DNA from: Amphimedon queenslandica | Lineage: Eukaryota > Porifera > Demospongiae > Haplosclerida > Niphatidae | Direction of reading: 5' to 3' | NCBI RefSeq assembly: GCF_000090795.2 | Contig: NW_003546242.1 | Coordinates: 1,635,132 to 1,699,131 of the forward strand | DNA: 64,000 bases | Made by a program: the position numbers and the translations under genes | Part shown: positions 13,901 to 23,800 of the stretch, piece after piece | Layout of the letters: each line of letters starts with the position of its first letter | How positions within the stretch are numbered: the stretch's first letter is position 1 | Notes under the pieces: generated by a model | Database searches by the model: none | What the model was told of the DNA's origin: nothing | What the model saw: the letters and a program-made list of their open reading frames with translations, nothing else

Positions 13901-16108
13901 TTGCTCCTTTTAAAATTATGTACACCATACTAGTAGACTAAAATATGATGCTTTATGTGTGGCTATTAGTATTAATTGGATGGTTGGTCTAAGTGATGAA
14001 CTGGTTTGTTCATTTGTTGAAGTGGTTGTCCCAACCACGATAGGCACAACTATGATAAATTTGTTGTTTTTATGAAGACAGTTTGTTATCGTGTTGGCTG
14101 AAGAAAGATTTGAGACTACAACTTTTTCTCTTTTTGACTGTCATTTGCCCAGTCTTTATAGAAAATTTTAATTTTGTCATGCTTATTCTGATACTTCCTA
14201 AACTATGATTTCACCCACGTGCAATATATATTTGTATGTCAACACTTACATTTCTTCTACACACGTTGTATTGGAGAAATAGCAAGCCTTAGCAACCAGG
14301 CACCCACGCTCCTTTATGTAATGGGTATGGCCACAGTAAAACAAAATGATGGCTTACACATGGGACAAAGTTGTGCTTTCTAACGGCAAGAGAGCATAGA
14401 GATACTGTTTAAAGACTTCTCTAGAAGCATTAGAAGGTAGAGAGAATCTCTATAAGTCTTAATAAAAACCCAGTTGTACATGTACATGCAAGGTGGTGAA
14501 AACAGTTATAGGAATATATTTACTCTGTTACACTTGTTTAATTACTTTTGTAGGCTCCAAAGAAAGAAACTACTAACAAATCATCTTCCCTTATCGACTT
14601 TGATAACTGTGAGTTTCAATATTAATTTATCTATTTTATTGCCTAATGGGTATTAAGGTGAATTTTGTGCACAGCTGCTGTACATGTATTTGAATGTGGG
14701 TTTTGTATACATAACTTTTTCAAAGAATCAGCTATTGGGTTGCTGGAGGATTTGCAACTGATTGTTTTTTCTATTAAAATTGATAATACAATACAGAATA
14801 ATTTTTTTAATAAAGGTGTGCAGTGCTATCTTAATTTTAATTGATTTAAGCTGCTATTGGCTATCTTAATTTTAATTGATTTAAATTATCCTAATCTATT
14901 TTTGTATTTTGTGCTGCAACAATGTGCATGTCATAATGGGCTCGTTTTGTCATTGCATAGCATTATTTGTTGGACTAGATGTACATGTACATGTATACTT
15001 CTGATCAGAGAAATTTTTGTCTTCAACTTGTTTTGCTATTTTTTCTTTTTTTGTTAGGGGAAGAACAACCAGCAAGCATTGTCACATCACAACAAAGTGA
15101 TATGTTGAAACCTCTGCAAAGTGATAAGGCTGTTGCTTCAAATCAATCTTTTGGTAACACTATAAATGTAAGGATTTACATGTATGTTGCTACATATGCA
15201 TTTACATTACACATAATTGTGTTTATAGCCTGTGGCACCTGTGTCGGTTTGTGAGGAGACATCTGAACTACTTAATCGTATATCTGGAAATGGTCTTGGA
15301 GCTACCTATCGTTTTTTGAGAAAGCCTTACCTTTCTTCTGATAAGATGATAGCTGTTGAGCTAACATTTCATAACACAAGTGGCTCTTCTATGACTGGTA
15401 TAACCATAGGCACAATGCAGTTGCCTTCAGGCATGAAAGTAGAAGCTAATGTAATGTTGTCACAGTTGGTTTCTGGTGGAAGCATGACAGCTATTGTTGG
15501 CATAGATTTTAATGACACACTTCAACCTGCAAAATTTGATATTTGGTTAGTATTATTAATTTGTTTCTAATCTTCTTATGTATGTTTTGCCTGTTTCCTT
15601 TAATGACTTAAAATTAATCCTGATAGTGAATGAAGATGATGACAATAGTGGATGATTGTAATGTTACTTTTTATTTAGTGTTGGTTCTGATCGAAAATAT
15701 AGAGTTAAAATTGAACCAGTTGTTGGTGAATTACTACAATGTGGAAATATAAGTGAAAGTGGCTTCAATGCTCTTCAAGGTTAGATGTTTTAGCTCATTT
15801 ATGCTTATTAATAATATAATCTGTTAGATAAGCTGACTGGTATGCATGAAAATATTTCTAAGACACCAACAGTAGCAGCTATAAAAGATATTAGTGCTGC
15901 CATCATGAATGCTGCTAACATGCATCCTGTTCAATCTTCAGATGAGTCTTGTTTAAAGTTTGCTGCATGTACCTTTTCTGAGAAGGTTCCGGTTTTGCTG
16001 TCAGTTAAAGTAAAAGAGAGTAATGCTACTATTACTTCAAACTGTGAAAAGATTGTGATTGGCTCTATGCTGATGAAACTTGTTAAGGAATGCATTTCTA
16101 AAGTTTGA
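1990..16108 (+). CDS. AP3B: AP-3 complex subunit beta (5' end outside window)
   Basis: Large adaptin of the AP-3 coat, which sorts cargo to lysosome-related organelles. The spliced product, 1006 residues from 26 exons in consistent phase, follows vertebrate AP3B1 from its MIAKGKD segment to the stop. Exons are: 1990-2064, 5926-6021, 6061-6156, 6715-6779, 6853-6919, 7176-7358, 7437-7607, 8202-8299, 8353-8407, 8892-8963, 9021-9083, 9134-9266, 9313-9533, 9591-9656, 12533-12637, 12680-12764, 12816-12934, 12980-13049, 13093-13167, 13371-13501, 13547-13657, 14554-14608, 15058-15167, 15229-15545, 15679-15779, 15828-16108. HEAT-type trunk sequence fills the first half. The Ser/Asp/Glu-rich hinge is coded at 12980-13657, followed by a clathrin-box-like LIDFD at 14590-14604. 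The ear domain is coded by the last four exons. The donor after 6021 is GC rather than GT. A polyadenylation signal AATAAA lies at 16117. The human N terminus of about 65 residues is missing, so the first exon(s) lie to the left. Confidence 0.95.
2230..2422. mobile_element. MITE, TATAGGGGTT family, copy 1
   Basis: The ends read CCGTTTAGGGGTTATATTTC and, from the right, CCGCGTAGGGGTTTTATTTT. The left end abuts TA; the right TA appears mutated to TT. The interior shares AGGAAAAATGGC and GCAGAA with the element at 25649-25817 in opposite orientation, which supports one family. Confidence 0.7.
2541..5181. repeat. Inverted pair of 55-base repeats, possible 2.6 kb element
   Basis: The sequence at 2541-2595 (core CGCCTTAGTGGGGGCGAGCT) recurs in reverse complement at 5124-5181 (core GAGCTCGCCCCACTAAGGCG). 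The similarity continues outward through a TACATACA-like stretch. The two could be ends of one non-autonomous element filling most of the first AP-3 beta intron, or two solo copies. The sequence between has only short unconvincing ORFs. Confidence 0.4.
4565..4790. repeat. Foldback MITE with ~85-base arms
   Basis: The sequence AACAAGGACAAGTAGGATTC at 4574 onward is mirrored by the reverse complement ending at about 4783. The arms continue nearly perfectly through the AATTCTACTCTACATTG segment around a short loop. It is non-coding and lies in the first AP-3 beta intron. Confidence 0.8.
9735..9960. repeat. Dense TACATGTA/GTGCATGCA microsatellite-like block
   Basis: Overlapping palindromic ACATGTAC and TGCATGCA units run through this intron segment. 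A phrase beginning CATTTTGTGTATATACATGT occurs twice in tandem (about 9766 and 9811). The same 8-base palindrome is scattered singly throughout the window. Confidence 0.75.
10824..11337. mobile_element. hAT MITE built of ACTAAA/TTTAGT repeats, copy 1
   Basis: Terminal inverted repeats are TAGTGTTGTTTTAGTTA and its complement ending AACAACACTA. Flanks are perfect 8-base direct repeats GTAAAATG at 10816-10823 and 11338-11345, diagnostic of hAT transposition. The interior is almost wholly irregular AACTAACTATAACTAACT-type repeats. A second copy lies at 41669-42297. Confidence 0.9.
11360..11787. other. Assembly gap (428 N)
   Basis: This is a run of N between two halves of a palindrome-rich transposon. 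The gap probably reflects hairpin or repeat collapse. Open frames reported across it are artefacts. Confidence 0.95.
14205..14545. repeat. Dispersed ~340-base repeat, copy 2
   Basis: This is the partner of 1012-1352 in the same orientation. It ends just upstream of the AP-3 beta exon that starts at 14554, so repeat-derived sequence forms the polypyrimidine region of that intron. Nothing coding is seen in it. Confidence 0.75.
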
Positions 16109-17022
16109 ATTTTGAAAATAAATTGCTGCCGGTATCTCTTTTAAATTGATTAGGGATTTTGTGTGAATACGAATAGTTATTATTAATTATTATTGAGGTA
16201 CAAACCATGTTTTACATTTTGTTTTGATTAAGATTTTATAATGTTTTAAGAACGTCTGGTGTATAAATTTAGATTTAGTCTAATTAGTCATTAAAATTTT
16301 TAGTGTGCCATCTCAATACTAGATAGTTTAAAGGTTCAAATTATGCAATTTTGTAAAAATAGTGGCATTAAGATACATGTAGATGTTATAATAAATGTAA
16401 ATGCTTGCTGCTTTATTTATAATTATTTTCAGGCCCATGTAAAATGGTACTCTTATTGAAATCAATCTGGAGTGGATTGTTAGTGTCCTTGTTATAGTTT
16501 ACTGCTATCTAGGAAGTGGTCAAATTGTAATGTCTAGAAGATACTTGTTGCAAAAGTGCTTTTGGATTGAAATCTTGACTATCTACTACTTGGATGACCG
16601 CACCATTTCATGCAGTTCCGGTGCCAACAGAGTAGCCTGGCTGGATCAGAGCCAGACTAGTCACTGTCAATTAGTGATATCCAGTTATTATCATAGAGCA
16701 AGCTACTATTGCTACTACAAATACTGTGATTCCTTGTTTGGAGTACACTGTACTGAATTCTCAAAGAACTGTACTTGTTCCCCAGCATAAAGTGCATATC
16801 CATGATATTTGATCAATTGACAAAAAGATGTTCATCTATTTCAAAGATAATGGGGTATTGTATACATTTTTGAAGCAACTAGTATGCTCAGTTTACATCT
16901 TTTAAAAACATTGTAGACCTGTTAGCAAACTAACTTAACAAAGTAAACACCATGTAATGCATGAGTGTTTTTTTAAACAACACAACACATTCCTTAAGAA
17001 TACTCCCACAAAATTGCAAGTT
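16109..17022. other. Intergenic: AP-3 beta 3' UTR to CABIT-SAM gene A
   Basis: The AP-3 beta polyadenylation signal AATAAA occurs 9 bases after the stop. The rest is AT-rich spacer without a repeat I recognise. It must contain the promoter of gene A, but no box stands out. A 66-base in-frame extension from an upstream ATG at 16957 exists; I prefer the ATG at 17023 because the residues between look unlike a domain. Confidence 0.5.
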
Positions 17023-18842
17023 ATGGCTGTTGTCAGTGATATAGCATACGAATCAATAGATTCTCTTCCACTTTCTCTTAGTCTGTTTATTGAAAAGTTC
17101 TCTGATCGACTACCTCAGGTCATAGCAGTCAATGAGTCTATTTATGGAGTTTCTTCAGGATCATTTATGGAAGGTCAACTTCTTCTTGTCTACTTCTTGA
17201 AAAAAACCAATGTCGTATCTGGCAGAATAAGTGGATTGACTAGAGTCATACCTGTCAATACATCAATGAAAGTGGCAATTCCTTATGATCCTTATAATGA
17301 CCGACACTCTGCCAACAATGGGTACGTTTTTTCATCAGTAGCTGATATGGCCAAAGCAAAACATTTACCTCCAGTAGTGTACGTTAGTCAATCATGGAAA
17401 GCATCCTCAAAAGATTCCTCATCTATTGAGAAGGGCCAAGTTTTGATAGTGAAAGTTAATGATACCAGGTCAAGAAAAAAGAAAAGGCTATTATGTGTTG
17501 ATGCCACAACACATGTTCAACTATCCCTTGAATACTCCTGCATAGGTCACTTTAGCACGCAACCCTCTTTGGCTTTACTGGACCTACAAACATTCCTTCA
17601 ATATTTTCAACTGCCGGTTAATGTGATTTTATACAATAAAAGTTCCAGTCCTCCCATACATTGCACTCTTGACAAGAAATTTCAATTAAAGTCTGTCATT
17701 GCATCGTTTTGTCCACCCTCTTCAATTGATGGTGATTTTCTTGCTGTAAAGGAAGTGCCAAATGAAGTTATTGAAGTAACTTCCACAACTTCCATTGATG
17801 TTCGAATTGTCAAAATATCAGAAGACAATATGAGACATTTTAAAATAAATAGAGATGTTTTAGGAGACAGGCTCCATCTTTCTTTTCTCACAGATATTGT
17901 GTCAGATGCCTCAGCAACTGCTGACAACCTTCAAAAGCAATTGCTGCATTCCATAACAGAAAGTCAATGGAAGAGAGATATTATTGATGCAAATGAATGC
18001 AACTATGAAACCATTTTGAGTACTACAGATGCTTTGTTAGAAACAAAAGATCGATACATTTCAAGTTCTTCAGCTTCGGAAAATGTCGTATCAGTTGTTG
18101 ACATTCCCCCACCTATACCTCCTAGAATTCAACATAGTTGTGATTCTTCAATTTCATCAAAGATACCAGATGTACCCAAAAGGTTACGTTCAAATACCAT
18201 AGGACCTATTGAGAAGGTAATTTTACTTGCGATCATTGTTAAATTATGTTGAGTGTTTTAGTTATCCATAGCACCAGTTCAATCATTGGTTAAAAAGAGT
18301 GAAAGTGTTGAACTCAAAGAGACAGCAATAATTTCAAAAGATAACCCAGCTTATCAAGCACTAAGTGATGATTCCTTTAGCAAATTGAAAGATGAAAATG
18401 ACAAGCTAATTTCTCGTCTTGAAGAACTGGAAAAAATAATGGGTACAAACGTTTTTCACATTATTTACCCATTTTATATTTTTATAGCCTCCTCACCTCA
18501 CTCTCCTGTTCAAAGTGCTCCGCATAAAAGACAAGATTATGAAATTCTACAGATGAATAAGGACATTATTGGTAACTATTCAGTTGATGAGGTGAAGAAA
18601 CATTGTTGTCTTTAATGTTACATAATCATAATGTCATGCATTTTTAGATATTAAATCTGTTGGACAAGATGTCTTTAGGTAAATATAAGGAAAACTTCAA
18701 AAAAGAAATGATTGATGGTAGCATGTTTTTGGAATTGGATGACTTGGTGCTGGAAGAGGACCTTGGTGTGACTGTCAGACTTCATCGTATTAAATTGATG
18801 GCTCTTGTAAATGGCCATCATTCAGTTAACAAATACATTTAG
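17023..18842 (+). CDS. CABIT-SAM adaptor protein A (GAREM-like)
   Basis: Four exons (17023-18216, 18262-18442, 18488-18591, 18648-18842) give 557 residues. The N-terminal ~300 residues resemble a CABIT domain, as in THEMIS and GAREM: SLSLFIEKFSDRLPQ, then SFMEGQLLLVYFLKKTNVV. The C-terminal ~65 residues are a SAM domain (NYSVDE, then LGKYKENF, DGSMFLELDD and LGVTVRLHRIKL). Between them lie a proline motif PPPIPPR near residue 361, fitting a class II SH3 ligand, and an NPAY motif near residue 425, a potential PTB site. CABIT plus a C-terminal SAM is the GAREM layout; GAREM proteins link receptor tyrosine kinases to Grb2 and Erk. The next gene is a clear paralogue, and both have an intron between the first SAM helix residues and LDKM/LEDM. 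Function is inferred from architecture only. Confidence 0.8.
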
Positions 18843-19125
18843 CTAAAATTAAAAGAGTACATAATATTATGCACTCTTGCTAAAATTAATGTTGTACTTC
18901 TTAAATTAATTTGAATAGATTTATAAATACTCACACTATTAATTATTTTTGCTTTAAATGGATGACAATGATGCTATGGCTATGAATCCATTAATTGAGA
19001 CAGAAATTACTATAATGCGAAATTCTTATCTACATGCAGAGTCTAGCTCAGCTCAGCTCATTCAGGGCCACACCCAAGTTGTGTGACTTCACTGACTTGA
19101 CAGTTGAACTTGAGCGAGACAACAA

Positions 19126-20785
19126 ATGGGTAATCAAACAAGCTCCTTAAACTCAGATGTCTATGTGTCATTGGACTCTTCTAGTCGCACTTCCAGCCCT
19201 TTGAACATAAAAGATTTTTTGATAAGGTACAGAAAATACCTACCACTCGTTGTTTCTACCTACGGGATAAAAAAGAAAGTGCGGTCCAAGGCTTCTTTCG
19301 GTGAAGGTCATTCACTCTGTGTTCATTTCCAAAAGGAGAGTGATGTTGTGCTGGCTGTATCTAAGGAAGGGGCCAAGTATTTCGTTCCCGTTAGATCGAC
19401 CTTTATGTGTAGTCCGATATATGACAATCCTCGCAAGAAAGGGACTGTTTTTGAAGGCGTTCAGGAACTTCTGCAACACTCACCTTTACCCCAAATAGTA
19501 TACACAACTCAGGGCTACCTTAGTCCAAGTGGTGAAGAAACATCGTCTGTTGAAGAAGGCCAGATTCTTGCAATTAAGGGCACAGAGATTCTGAATGGAC
19601 AAAATACATTGTGGTGCATAGATATTCACTCATATGAGCAAAAAAATCTCGAAATGTCATGTACTGCTTCCTTCTCAACGGATACCTCTTTGTTGAGATT
19701 GGTATTAGCAAGTGTTATCGATCATTTGACACTACCAATTGATGTTGTTTTTTCTGCACCTGACAGTCATGGCTCATCATGTGTAGGATTTCCTGAATCA
19801 CTCATTTGTACCTTAACAAATAAATTTGAGACACAATCCATCATTACTTCACCATATTCTGCTAACCCTAGCTCTAACCCTCCAAAGAATGTGGTTGAAA
19901 TTCTCAGTGATGCACCAATTCAAGTTTGTGTCCTATCTCTATCAAAAGATGAAGAACGAGTGCTTAAAGAAATGACACGAAATCTTCTGACCACTTTCTC
20001 CCCGAACCTTGTTGCAGAAGTTGTTGGTCACATTACTACTCCAATTGATACTAAAATCCAAACAGCACTGTTTCAGTGTCTGGAGCAAGATTATTACTGG
20101 AGCAAGGAATTTGTTAGTAAGGAGCTAGTAGCTACACTAACAACACCAAGTCACAATCAGGCACAAGTTCCCTCACGTAATAAGATACTGCCAACTAACT
20201 TTTATGAAAAAGAAGAGGAAGAAGATGCAGAAATTTCTGAAGACACTTACGAAGAAGTAGGAACATTTAATCAACAAGTAATTCAAGCAGCATTGCCTTC
20301 AACAATACCTTCATTACCCATATTGCCTACACCTAAACACAATTTGTCACCTTCAATGATGCAAAGACATAGCATTGATACAGCAAGTCTTGCTAGTCAG
20401 CTAAGGAAGCAGGATTCTAACAAAACTGACAATGGTATCATACAAAATGATTATAATTTATTTTGATTTTTGATTCATTGTATCTTTTAGAAATATCAAA
20501 TGATACAAGAGAAAGAAACAAGGAAATACTTGATAATTATTCTGTGACGGAAGTAATTACAAAATATTAATAGATATTATTATACTTCTAATGCAGGTTT
20601 TGAAACTATTAGAAGACATGAATTTAGGCCAGTACAAGAAAAAATTTGAAGAAGAACAAATCACTGGATCATTACTCCTAGAAATTGATGATGACATTCT
20701 TCAAAATGAACTAGGTGTGACAAGCAAGCTTCATCGTTTAAAGATTACACGAATCATTGAAGGTCGTCAAACATTATTTAAGTAG
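19126..20785 (+). CDS. CABIT-SAM adaptor protein B, predicted N-myristoylated
   Basis: Three exons (19126-20434, 20491-20552, 20597-20785) give 519 residues. The start is well supported: MGNQTSSL fits the myristoylation rule (Gly2, Ser6), so the protein is probably membrane-anchored, unlike its paralogue. A CABIT-like region covers about residues 25-330 (for example EGHSLCVHFQKESDVVLAVS). An acidic patch with EDTYEEV near residue 372 resembles an SH2-binding tyrosine site. A proline-rich stretch follows, and a SAM domain occupies about 450-515 (NYSVTE, LGQYKKKF, LGVTSKLHRLKI). The gene starts 283 bases after gene A on the same strand, a tandem duplication. It differs from gene A by fusing the first two exons and by the N-terminal signal. 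Confidence 0.8.
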
Positions 20786-20895
20786 ACTAAAAAGTAAACT
20801 AGATTACTAGTACTCTTACTGTTGAGTAATAATATTTAATTTTAATAACCAAGAAATTAATTTCTGTTTCTGTTGACTCACAAAACACAAATTTA

Positions 20896-23800
20896 TCACA
20901 TTATTTGTTTTGGTAGCTTTAATAGTTCTAGCATACCTAGTTTTAACTTCTCTGAAATATCATCTCTGGAAAGTACCTATATTATTAATAGTACTAATAA
21001 CTGGGCAGGCACTATTGAATATTACTTGTGGTTCAAGGTAATACTTTTCCAGCTTTAAAAGTGTGTGTGCCTGCAATTTTAGCATTCTCTCATTGTGTGA
21101 TGCAAGATATTGGTAGAACGTGTCATCAAACAACTGTTGCACTGGGATTATTTCCAAAACATCAGATGTTGAACCACTGTGTCCATAGCCTTGGTGTTGC
21201 TTCAGATCAGATATGTGATTGTTCACTTCCAATAACAACTATAGATAAGATAAACATACGTGTAACATAATAGCCATTCATAAGACTGTGACAGTGTATA
21301 CAATATCCCAGTCACAAATAAAAAACACTTACATCACAAATTATAGTAGGACATCCTACATATCCCTTGCAAACAATGAACTGTTCTGGTGACACAGGAG
21401 ATGAAGTTATAGGTTTAATTAGAGCTACCTATGAAGCTATATTCACAGTAGATACAGTTTATGATGCATACTTCATGAAAAACACTATGTAATAGATACA
21501 AAAGAGCAGCAGAAAATCGAGTCAGTAGACTGTACAAACGACAAACAAAGGATCCTCCATGTGACATCAACTAGTTATTTTATGTGTATGGATGTATAAG
21601 ACAAAATTAATAATTTAGAATACAGTATCAAATGCTAGTCCATTCACTTCATGTACACACATAGATGTACCTTAAGAGCACATACACACTGAGTGAGAAA
21701 CTGTTGCTTAGTGTGACATTCTTCATTTCCAGGAGGATGTGATCCAAATGGAAGTGATGAAACATCACCAATGACTAACTGCACACCCTCAGGACATTCG
21801 GACTGAACAGCTGCAACTATACTACAAGTGCAGTTCTACATAATATTTATTTTAAAGTACTAACATTTAGCATACCTGTTCACTGTATCATTGCTAACTA
21901 TATTTAAACCTTGTACTGAGCCTAAAATCTGAAATGTATCCCACTGAACGAAGCGTGCTAACATTGGTGACGGGTGAAGGGAGCGAACTTCAGATCTGAC
22001 AACACCCCATCCCTTTTTGTCACAGATAATAACAATAAAAAGCAGTAATCTAACTTGAATTGAATGACTGCACTTTGTCCAATAAACATACTGTCCATAA
22101 CCACTAGGACCACCCCACAGATCAACAAATGACAAACACTGCTCACTAGCTACTGTTATCTAATACTCAATTTACAAATGACAAGCAACATTGTCAAAAT
22201 ACCTGACTGACAACTCCAGTAAGAGAATCCAGTGCAGCCAAATTAAGAGCCTCTGCATTTAAATAAAAAGGAGGATTTGATGCAAGAAGTGCATGGCAAG
22301 GAATGGATTTTGACACAATGTGCGCAAAGTCAGCCATATTGCTAGATTGAATTATCTGAAAATAGAAACAAAAAGGTGGTCATGCCAGCACAATAAACAA
22401 CTAATGTTACTTCAGCTTTGTCAATAATACCAGTGAGTTTTCTTAAAGATTCATTGGAGCAGAACTTACTATTTGTCACCTGTTGTACATTTACTAGTAA
22501 AAACCTCAAAAGTACATGTATACATGTATATAAACCTTTTCCACCCTTTTGCCATCCAGTGTATGAAGATTTTGCTTATCAAATGATTTCTGTATGTGTC
22601 TAGACTAGTTAGACAACAAAATTTAATATTGAATAAGAATCCATCTCACTTTCAACCAGAAGACGTCATCTGGTTCAACAGCAATTGCAGACAAAGATTG
22701 TTCTTTGTCAATGCTGCCAATACCTTCATCTTCATGCCCAGTACCGGTGTAGCCCAAGCAATGAATCACAAGTTTACCAGCATCAGATAATCCTAGCAAA
22801 CCAGTGAAAAACAATACAATGACATTTCAACGAAGCTCTATACTATGCATGTATCACTATAGCATACAGATTCTGGGTGACATTTAGAATTTAAATAAAC
22901 TCATGTAGCTTTATAAGTCAACATAATCATGATTGTTTAATATGCAAACTATAAACACACTGGATTACTTTAAACGAGTGTCATTTATCACCCAACTAAT
23001 GCTGTGTTTACACTACAGAAGTGGGCCAAACCGTGCTGAACCAGGCTGAGCTGGCCCTCCTGTACTAACCATGCTGGCCTGGTTTGGCCCAGCTCACTTC
23101 AGCTCAGTTTGGTTACTGTTTACACTATCAAATGAAACCATGCTGGCCAACTTTAAACAGGGCTGGCTCAGTTAAAGAAGCTAGTGTAAACACAGCATAA
23201 GCAATTTATAAACAGTTTATCAATACAAGTACATGTTTTGTACTACGTAGCTAGATTTCCTACATTCAGTACATAGGTCCACCAGATTCATCCATTATAA
23301 TGCACTGTAATACAGCCCTATTAAGGACATTCATAGTATAGTGCGTGGGTGCATCAAAGGCACCACCTGTGCTGCATACAATGTACACATATCTCACACA
23401 GCACACTCACGTGATACAGTACAGTTTGAGGTACAAATGCAGCTATGACCAATTCCAACTAGGTAGACCAACTTTAAAGACTTTCCAAAAGCAGATAATC
23501 TCCTTTGCTTCATTCTCTTTAGGCTATTTTTTAATTTGGTTTAAGACTGATGTTTTTGATGCACCCATGGACTATGACCATCAACTAGCTAAAGCACAGT
23601 TCCCCCGTGCTGTTGGGAGATACAGCACTTAAGGTGTGGTCTCGTGCTTTATTTCCTATACAGCAAAAACTGTTCTAAGTGTAATTTAACTAATACATAT
23701 AAAATATCCATTATATGGAAGTTGGTTTGTGTCATGCATTCATTTAAGGTAGTTACTTGAACGTGTGTACCACATGTCCACAACACATGTACAATGTGTG

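Noticed and set aside
16957-17022. Upstream in-frame ATG for CABIT-SAM gene A
   Set aside because: The extra 22 residues (starting MHECFFKQHNTFLKNT) look unlike a domain start; the ATG at 17023 is preferred but not proven.
23345-23632. 95-codon plus-strand ORF after a MITE
   Set aside because: No recognisable domain, does not begin at a convincing gene start, and lies inside the CMTR2 intron in AT-rich spacer.
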